Shown here one piece after another: positions 58,436 through 64,000 of a stretch of DNA of 64,000 bases. Each line of letters starts with the position of its first letter. The first letter of the stretch is position 1. Both the position numbers and the translations under genes were made by a program. The notes below the pieces were generated by a model. The model did not search any database. It was not told the DNA's origin and was given only the letters and a program-made list of their open reading frames with translations. The DNA is from Streptomyces sp. DH5 (GTDB lineage Bacteria; Actinomycetota; Actinomycetes; Streptomycetales; Streptomycetaceae): assembly GCF_020873915.1 (NCBI RefSeq), contig NZ_JAHWGP010000014.1, forward strand, positions 101,634 to 165,633, written 5' to 3'.

Positions 58436-59212
58436 ATGGCCACCGCCGCACCGCCCGCCGCGTCCCGTATCGCCGTCGTCACGGGCGCGAGCAGCGGAAT
58501 CGGTGCCGCAACGGCACGCCGGCTCGCCGAGGCCGGCTACCGCGTCGTCCTCACCGCCCGTCGCAAGGACCGCATCGAGGCCCTCGCCGAGGAGATCACC
58601 GCCGCCGGCCACGCCGCCACGGCCTACCCCCTCGACGTCACCGACCGCGCGGCCGTCGACGAGTTCGCCACCGCCTTCAAGACCATCGGCGTCCTCGTCA
58701 ACAACGCCGGCGGCGCGCTCGGCCTCGACCCGGTCGCCACCGGCGACCCGGACGACTGGCGCACCATGTACGAGACCAACGTCCTCGGCACCCTCCACCT
58801 CACCCAGGCCCTGCTCCCCAAGCTGGACGCGAGCGGTGACGGCACGGTCGTGGTCGTCTCCTCCACCGCCGCCCACTCCACCTACGAGGGCGGCGCGGGC
58901 TACGTCGCCGCCAAGCACGGCGCCCACGTCCTCGCCGAGACCCTCCGCCTGGAGATCGTCGGCCGCCCGGTCCGCGTCATCGAGATCGCGCCCGGCATGG
59001 TCAGGACGGAGGAGTTCGCCCTCACCCGCTTCGGCGGCGACACCGAGCGGGCCGAGAAGGTCTACCAGGGCGTGCCCGACCCCCTCACGGCGGACGACGT
59101 CGCCGACACCATCACCTGGGCGGTGACCCGCCCGCCCCACGTCAACGTCGACCTCCTGGTCGTCCGCCCCCGCGCCCAGGCGTCCAACTCCAAGGTGCAC
59201 CGGGAGGGATGA
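58436..59212 (+). CDS. short-chain dehydrogenase/reductase
   Basis: A 258-residue classical SDR: TGASSGIGAATARRLAEAGYRVVLTARRKDRI (nucleotide motif), VLVNNAGGALG (NNAG) and catalytic YVAAKHG (YxxxK) with Ser in VVVSSTAAHS. NADP-dependent, cytosolic; similar to serine 3-dehydrogenase/YdfG-like enzymes. ATG 58436 follows GAGGAG. It is followed by a two-sided terminator shared with the convergent RtcB gene. Confidence 0.92.
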   Translation: MATAAPPAASRIAVVTGASSGIGAATARRLAEAGYRVVLTARRKDRIEALAEEITAAGHAATAYPLDVTDRAAVDEFATAFKTIGVLVNNAGGALGLDPVATGDPDDWRTMYETNVLGTLHLTQALLPKLDASGDGTVVVVSSTAAHSTYEGGAGYVAAKHGAHVLAETLRLEIVGRPVRVIEIAPGMVRTEEFALTRFGGDTERAEKVYQGVPDPLTADDVADTITWAVTRPPHVNVDLLVVRPRAQASNSKVHREG

Positions 59213-59242
59213 GGGCCGGCGCGGCGCCGCCCGCACGCGAAG

Positions 59243-59270
59243 GGGCGGGTCCCCGGCCGGGGGCCCGCCC
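59243..59270. terminator. bidirectional hairpin between SDR and RtcB genes
   Basis: GGGCGGG pairs with CCCGCCC, enclosing a second CCCCGGCCGGGG palindrome. It lies 30 bp after the SDR stop and 20 bp from the RtcB stop on the other strand, so it can terminate both. Confidence 0.7.
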
Positions 59271-59290
59271 TCCTCGTCGTCCTGGCCGCG

Positions 59291-60484
59291 TCAGCCCTTG
59301 ACGCAGACGACCTGCTTCAGCTTCGCGACGACCTCCACCAGGTCCCGCTGCTGGTCGATGACCTGCTCGATCGGCTTGTAGGCGGCCGGGATCTCGTCGA
59401 CGACGCCGGAGTCCTTGCGGCACTCCACGCCCCGCGTCTGCTCCTCCAGGTCCTTGGTGGAGAAGCGCCGCTTCGCCGCGTTGCGGCTCATCCGCCGGCC
59501 GGCGCCGTGCGAGGCCGAGTTGAAGGACTTCTCGTTCCCGAGGCCCTTCACGATGTACGAACCCGTGCCCATCGACCCGGGGATGATCCCGTACTCGCCG
59601 GAGCCCGCCCGGATGGCGCCCTTGCGGGTCACCAGCAGGTCCATGCCGTCGTAGCGCTCCTCGGCCACGTAGTTGTGGTGCGCGCTGATCTCCGGCTCGA
59701 AGAGCGGCTTCGCCTTCTTGAACTCCTTGCGGACCACGTCCTTCAGGAGCGCCATCATGATCGAGCGGTTGTGCTTCGCGTACTCCTGGGCCCAGAACAG
59801 GTCGTTGCGGTACGCCGCCATCTGCGGGGTGTCCGCGACGAAGACGGCGAGGTCACGGTCGACCAGGTTCTGGTTGTGGGGGAGATTCTGGGCGATGCCG
59901 ATGTGGTGCTCGGCCAGTTCCTTGCCGATGTTGCGGGAACCGGAGTGCAGCATCAGCCAGACGGAACCGGTCGTATCGGTGCAAATTTCTACAAAGTGGT
60001 TGCCCCCGCCGAGCGTTCCCATCTGCTTCGTGGCCCGCTCCTGACGGAATCTGACCGCTTCCGCCACTCCGCCGAAACGCCCCCAGAAGTCGTCCCACCC
60101 GGCCGTCGCCAGCCCGTGGAAGCGGCCGGGATCGACCGGGTCGTCGTGCATGCCCCGCCCCACCGGAATCGCCTGCTCGATCTTCGACCTCAGCCGCGAG
60201 AGGTCACCCGGGAGGTCGTTCGCGGTCAGGGAGGTCCGCACGGCCGACATTCCGCAGCCGATGTCGACGCCCACCGCCGCCGGACACACCGCACCGCGCA
60301 TCGCGATGACCGAGCCGACCGTCGCGCCCTTCCCGTAGTGCACGTCCGGCATCACGGCCAGGCCCTTGATCCACGGCAGGGTGGCGACGTTCCGCAACTG
60401 CTGGAGCGCGCCCTCCTCCACCGTCGCCGGGTCCGTCCACATGCGGATCGGCACCTTCGCGCCCGGCATTTCCACGTACGACAT
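59291..60484 (-). CDS. rtcB: RtcB family RNA ligase
   Basis: A 397-residue RNA ligase that joins 2',3'-cyclic phosphate or 3'-phosphate to 5'-OH ends with GTP and Mn. Key residues are visible: VGVDIGCGM (Asp74, Cys77), GGGNHF, and the guanylylated His in SHGAGRRMSR near 316. The start is ATG 60484 with GAGGG upstream; the frame is open to 60598. Its role in Streptomyces may be tRNA repair or RNA healing after stress. No archease gene is next to it. Confidence 0.94.
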   Translation of the reverse strand: MSYVEMPGAKVPIRMWTDPATVEEGALQQLRNVATLPWIKGLAVMPDVHYGKGATVGSVIAMRGAVCPAAVGVDIGCGMSAVRTSLTANDLPGDLSRLRSKIEQAIPVGRGMHDDPVDPGRFHGLATAGWDDFWGRFGGVAEAVRFRQERATKQMGTLGGGNHFVEICTDTTGSVWLMLHSGSRNIGKELAEHHIGIAQNLPHNQNLVDRDLAVFVADTPQMAAYRNDLFWAQEYAKHNRSIMMALLKDVVRKEFKKAKPLFEPEISAHHNYVAEERYDGMDLLVTRKGAIRAGSGEYGIIPGSMGTGSYIVKGLGNEKSFNSASHGAGRRMSRNAAKRRFSTKDLEEQTRGVECRKDSGVVDEIPAAYKPIEQVIDQQRDLVEVVAKLKQVVCVKG

Positions 60485-60701
60485 AACGCCCTCATTCCCC
60501 CGGAAGACAAACAGAAGTCCGTGAATCGCAATACCGGCGCCAAGGTCGGCGAAAAGGGATGACGGACCGGCGTCCACGGCAGTGCGTGCGATACACATTG
60601 TCTGCGAAGGGCGCCCCCCTGCGGCAAGCGATTAACCAGCGGGGACACTGGGAAGGCCCGGCGGGCACCGGCCCGCCCCCACCGTCGAGAGGAGCCCGGC
60701 C

Positions 60702-61544
60702 GTGCAGCGGAGGGCCTGCGTACCCGGCGTCGCCGCGCTCCTGGCGGCCGTGCTGGCCGGCTGTACCGGCAGCTCGGACGACGGCGGACCGTCGGACAAC
60801 TCCAACCCGGGCACCGCCGGTTCGGCGTCCCCGGCGGCCCAGCCCGGCCGGTACGCCACGCTGCCCGAGCCGTGCGGCGTGGTCGACCCCGCGACGCTCG
60901 GCGAACTCCTGCCCGGCATCGGGGAGATGGCCGACGAGACCAGGCGCGAGAAGGCGTACGGGGGCGAGGCGACGCTCACCTACGACACCGACCGCAAGGT
61001 GGGCTGCCGTTGGAAGGTGGAGTCGGCCGAGGCCACCAACCACCTGCTGGTCGACTTCGAACGGGTCGTCTCCTACGACAACGCGGTCAGCGACGACGCC
61101 CAGGCCGAGGAGCTCTTCGCGACCAGGCGGTCGGCGGCCGAACTGCCCGAACCGGTGGTGACGACGACGGGCTCCCCCTCGCCCTCCACCTCCGCCTCGC
61201 CCTCCACCTCCGCCTCCCCCTCCGCGTCCTCCTCCACCGGCCCGTCCGCGGACGCCGGTTCGTCCCCGCCCTCGTCCGCCTCGCCCTCCGTCGCCCCGAC
61301 CGACCTCCAGCCCCGTCTGCTGGAGGACCTCGGCGACGAGGCGTTCCTCGACGACGAGCTCGACAGCGCCGGTTCGACCGCCCGGCAGCGCACGGTGACT
61401 GTGGCGTTCCGCACGTCCAACGTGATGGTGACCGTCGAGTACGCGGAGCAGCCGATGACCGTCGGCGCGGTTCCGGACAGCAAGGAAATGCAGGACAGGG
61501 CGCGGAAACTGGCCGCGGAGCTGGCCGAGTCGCTGGGCGGCTGA
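60702..61544 (+). CDS. DUF3558 family lipoprotein
   Basis: A 280-residue lipoprotein with lipobox LAGC (Cys20) in VAALLAAVLAGCTGSS. A DUF3558-type domain follows: YATLPEPCGVVDPATLGELLPG and a disulfide-paired GCRWKVES. A Ser/Pro/Thr-rich stretch (about 165-205) splits the domain; the rest (LLEDLGDEAFLDDEL, VMVTVEYAEQ) completes it. GTG 60702 follows GAGAGGAGCC. Paralogous to the next gene. Extracellular surface role unknown. Confidence 0.85.
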   Translation: MQRRACVPGVAALLAAVLAGCTGSSDDGGPSDNSNPGTAGSASPAAQPGRYATLPEPCGVVDPATLGELLPGIGEMADETRREKAYGGEATLTYDTDRKVGCRWKVESAEATNHLLVDFERVVSYDNAVSDDAQAEELFATRRSAAELPEPVVTTTGSPSPSTSASPSTSASPSASSSTGPSADAGSSPPSSASPSVAPTDLQPRLLEDLGDEAFLDDELDSAGSTARQRTVTVAFRTSNVMVTVEYAEQPMTVGAVPDSKEMQDRARKLAAELAESLGG

Positions 61545-61677
61545 GCCTCGTTCACGACACCTTCACCGCCCGGCGCACAGTGCGCGAAGACGGACCGCAC
61601 GGGTGACTCAGCGCGTACCGTGACCCCTCGGACCCGATCCGACCGCAGGGAACACGAGCGTCATGAGTGAAGGAACC

Positions 61678-62505
61678 ATGCAGCGACGAGCACAGCGAGA
61701 GCAGCAGTCCGATCGGCGAGTGAAGCGTCTTCGCCGCGTCCTTGTCTGCGCGGCTGCCGTCCCGGTGATGCTGGGCGCCGCCGGCTGCTCCTCGGACTCC
61801 GGCTCCGACGACGGCAAGGACAAGGGAGCCGGGGCGTCCGCCTCGAAGTCCGCGAGCCCGTCGCCGACGGTGCAGGCGGCGGCGTACAGGACGCTTCCCG
61901 AGGCGTGCGGGGTGCTGTCGAAGAAGACCCTGGAGGACCTGGCCCCGAAGGCGAAGTCCGGCAAGGAGGGCGGCTCGGACGACGTCTCCACCCGCGCCAG
62001 CTGCTCCTGGAACAGCCTGGACAACAAAGGGGTGAAGGGATCGCAGTTCCGCTGGCTGAACGTGTCGCTGCTGCGTTTCGACTCCGACACCACCCGGGGT
62101 GCGGGCGACAAGCTGGCCAAGGAGTACTACGACAAGCAGGTGCGGGCCGCCCAGGCGACCGAGGGCGCGCAGGGCACGAAGGCGGAGCCGGTCGCCGGGA
62201 CCGGTGACGAGGCCACCGCGGTGCGTTACGACCTGAAGAAGAAGGAAGGCACCTTCAAGCAGCAGACGGTGGTGGTCCGCGTGGAGAACGTGGTCGTCAC
62301 CCTCGACTACAACGGTGCCGGCCTGGCCGGGGACAAGGCTCCGGCCGCCGACGACCTGATGAAGGACGCCCAGAAGGCGGCCAAGGAGGCCGTGACTTCG
62401 GTCACCAAGGCCAACGGCCCCGGTGGGGACGCCGGTTCACCGTCGAATTCCGCGTCCCTGGCGCCGTCCGCCTCCGCCTCGGAGGCCGCCGCCGGCAAGG
62501 GCTGA
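61678..62505 (+). CDS. DUF3558 family lipoprotein (paralogue)
   Basis: A 275-residue lipoprotein with lipobox GAAGC in VCAAAVPVMLGAAGCSSD. Like the previous protein, it starts MQRRA and has AYRTLPEACGVLSKKTLEDLAPKAKS and SCSWNSLDN with the paired Cys. The C-terminal part (ATAVRYDLKKKEGTFKQQTVVVRVENVVVTLDYNG) matches its end. I choose ATG 61678, since GAAGGA lies just upstream; ATG 61663 is an alternative. A duplication of the preceding gene with divergence is likely. Confidence 0.87.
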   Translation: MQRRAQREQQSDRRVKRLRRVLVCAAAVPVMLGAAGCSSDSGSDDGKDKGAGASASKSASPSPTVQAAAYRTLPEACGVLSKKTLEDLAPKAKSGKEGGSDDVSTRASCSWNSLDNKGVKGSQFRWLNVSLLRFDSDTTRGAGDKLAKEYYDKQVRAAQATEGAQGTKAEPVAGTGDEATAVRYDLKKKEGTFKQQTVVVRVENVVVTLDYNGAGLAGDKAPAADDLMKDAQKAAKEAVTSVTKANGPGGDAGSPSNSASLAPSASASEAAAGKG

Positions 62506-62555
62506 GCCCTCCGAAGCGGAACCGGCCGCCCGTCTCCCGCACACATGTGCCACTC

Positions 62556-62569
62556 TGTTGCGCGCAACA
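62556..62569. promoter_or_regulatory. 14-bp perfect palindrome before the DUF2637 gene
   Basis: TGTTGCGCGCAACA is perfectly palindromic and centred 31 bp before the GTG at 62594; CACATGTG sits a few bases further up. Likely an operator overlapping the promoter; the regulator is not assigned. Confidence 0.5.
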
Positions 62570-62593
62570 ACACGCACTGGGAGGGGAGTACGG

Positions 62594-63955
62594 GTGGCCG
62601 CGCCCATTCAGCTGACACGGACGCACCGGGTTCTCATCGGCGTGGTCGTCTTCGGTGCCGTGATCATCGCCGGGATCGGTTTCGCCGGTTCGTACGCGGC
62701 GGTCCGTGAACTGGCCCTGCAGAAGGGCTTCGGTAACTTCAGTTACGTCTTCCCGATCGGTATCGACGCCGGTATCTGCGTCCTGCTGGCGCTGGACCTG
62801 CTGCTGACCTGGATCCGCATCCCCTTCCCGCTGCTGCGGCAGACGGCGTGGCTGCTGACGGCGGCGACGATCGCGTTCAACGGCGCGGCGGCGTGGCCCG
62901 ACCCGCTCGGTGTGGGCATGCACGGGGTGATCCCCATCCTGTTCGTCGTCTCGGTGGAGGCGGCGCGGCACGCGATCGGCCGGATCGCCGACATCACCGC
63001 CGACAAGCACATGGAGGGCGTCCGGCTGACCCGCTGGATGCTGTCGCCGGTGCCGACGTTCCTGCTGTGGCGGCGGATGAAGCTGTGGGAGCTGCGCTCC
63101 TACGAGCAGGTGATCAAGCTGGAGCAGGAGCGGCTGGTCTACCAGGCCCGTCTGCGTTCCCGCTTCGGGCGTTCCTGGCGCCGCAAGGCCCCGGTGGAGT
63201 CCCTGATGCCGCTGCGGCTCGCCAAGTACGGCGTCCCCCTGGCCGAGACGGCCCCGGCGGGCCTCGCGGCGGCGGGCATAGAGCCCGCGCTGATCCCCCC
63301 GGCCCCGGAGGCCCGGGAGATATCCGCCGCTCCCCGCCCCGAGGTCACCGCAGGCCATGCCGTGGAAGCGGCCCCGGGCGGGGCACGGACGGGCGACGGT
63401 GGCGCCCCCCGGGCCGTGCAGGCGCCGGCGGAGGCGTCCCCCGGCGAGCAGCGCCCGGAGAGCAGGGGCAACCGCGCCCCCGGGTTCCCGGAGGGCACCG
63501 GCCAGGACCAGAACCAGTGGCTGCACGCCCGCGACCCCCGCACCGTCGAGTACCACGGCGGCTACGACCCCACCTACGACCCGGACGAGGAGTACGCCCG
63601 CTGGTACGCCGAGCAGCAGCAGGCCGAGCAGTACCAGGACCAGTACCAGGAGGAGCCCCCGCTCCAGGAGCCGTCTCCGGAGGAGACCGGCAGCTTCCCC
63701 ATCCCCGTCGTCCCCGGCGGCCGCACCCGCGAGCTCGGTGAGGGCGGCGGCACCCCGGCCACCGACCCGGACGAGGAGGCGTACTACCAGGTGTTCCGTC
63801 AGTCGATAGACGGCAGCTATCCGACGCCCCGCGTCCTCGGCGACAACATCGAGGCGACCTACGGCACGACGCTGAGCCCGAGCGCGCTGAAGGCCCTCGC
63901 CGAGCGCTTCCAGGCGCGCCACGGGGCGGAGATGGAAGAGGACCACATCGCGTAG
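62594..63955 (+). CDS. DUF2637 membrane protein
   Basis: A 453-residue protein with an N-terminal four-helix DUF2637 domain (VLIGVVVFGAVIIAGIGFAGSYAAV, SYVFPIGIDAGICVLLALDLLL, QTAWLLTAATIAFNGAAAW, VIPILFVVSVEAARHA) and a basic cytoplasmic helix (WRRMKLWELRSYEQVIKLEQERLVYQ). The C-terminal half is disordered, Glu/Pro/Gln-rich, with a folded end (YYQVFRQSIDGSYPTPRVLGDNIEATYGTTLSPSALKALAERFQ), an HTH-like DNA-binding or conserved tail. DUF2637 proteins are often found beside mobile or SpoIIIE-type genes; role unknown. GTG 62594 follows GGGAGGGGAG. The last 45 bp of the window hold nothing visible. Confidence 0.86.
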   Translation: MAAPIQLTRTHRVLIGVVVFGAVIIAGIGFAGSYAAVRELALQKGFGNFSYVFPIGIDAGICVLLALDLLLTWIRIPFPLLRQTAWLLTAATIAFNGAAAWPDPLGVGMHGVIPILFVVSVEAARHAIGRIADITADKHMEGVRLTRWMLSPVPTFLLWRRMKLWELRSYEQVIKLEQERLVYQARLRSRFGRSWRRKAPVESLMPLRLAKYGVPLAETAPAGLAAAGIEPALIPPAPEAREISAAPRPEVTAGHAVEAAPGGARTGDGGAPRAVQAPAEASPGEQRPESRGNRAPGFPEGTGQDQNQWLHARDPRTVEYHGGYDPTYDPDEEYARWYAEQQQAEQYQDQYQEEPPLQEPSPEETGSFPIPVVPGGRTRELGEGGGTPATDPDEEAYYQVFRQSIDGSYPTPRVLGDNIEATYGTTLSPSALKALAERFQARHGAEMEEDHIA

Positions 63956-64000
63956 CGACGGTGGCCGCGGACGGCCAGGGGCGGAGGGGGCCCGCTGTGC

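Overview
The window is chromosomal DNA from a high-GC actinomycete, almost certainly a Streptomyces. Codon third positions are nearly always G or C, GTG starts and GTGA/ATGA stop-start overlaps are common, and the content is typical: futalosine-route menaquinone genes, System II cytochrome c maturation, several ECF sigma factors, DUF3558, DUF2637, DUF3631 and CU044_5270 families. No rRNA, tRNA or CRISPR array is visible.

Layout. 1-7 kb: tail of a GNAT gene, then a menaquinone block (mqnE, an Lrp/AsnC regulator, UbiX-like mqnM, UbiA-like mqnP, UbiD-like mqnL) with a rhomboid protease gene inserted on the other strand. 7-13.7 kb: small membrane protein, Ser/Thr kinase with a lectin-like tail, TetR regulator, Rpn-like protein, CDP-alcohol phosphotransferase, a decayed cytosine deaminase, and an ECF sigma/CU044_5270 pair. 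13.8-18.1 kb: cytochrome c maturation operon resA-ccdA-resB-ccsB. 18.2-22.6 kb: deacetylase-like lipoprotein, histidine phosphatase, hemL, and a conserved unknown gene whose 3' end is an integration site.

22.57-33.55 kb is an integrated mobilizable element of about 11 kb, bounded by a 75-bp imperfect direct repeat (71/75) that duplicates the last 24 codons of the 22136-22567 gene. It carries a tyrosine integrase coupled to an XRE regulator, a divergent small excisionase-type HTH gene, a DUF3631 P-loop protein whose 5' end is packed with GGGAC/GTCCC motifs, a MobC-like protein and relaxase behind an oriT-like hairpin, and cargo: a decayed flavoprotein gene, a secreted S1 protease, a lipoprotein and a small unknown gene behind two palindromes. 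No DNA translocase (TraB/FtsK) or type IV secretion gene is present, so it should need a helper for transfer.

33.8-43.7 kb is a stress/redox and metal island: ferritin-like protein, two hemerythrin proteins sharing a tail motif, DUF2231-Rieske protein, DUF1360 protein, Zn-dependent alcohol dehydrogenase, catalase-like protein, YcnI-like protein, ECF sigma factor and a His-rich membrane protein. 43.9-60.5 kb holds regulators with redox enzymes (HxlR remnant, SDR, MmyB-like regulator, VOC protein), an unusual ECF sigma-zinc finger-TM-CAP fusion, an AAA ATPase, an M20 peptidase, a two-component system whose kinase has a nine-copy heptapeptide repeat, a LLM/FMN reductase pair, a quinone oxidoreductase/HxlR pair, MarR, YnfA, SDR and RtcB. 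60.7-64 kb: two paralogous DUF3558 lipoproteins and a DUF2637 membrane protein.

The most novel material is in the mobile element (synonymous att repeats, paired integrase arm-like repeats, a matched operator pair, the GGGAC-dense segment, the oriT candidate), followed by the sigma-CAP fusion and the repeat-bearing kinase. All family assignments are by reading; no database search was run.
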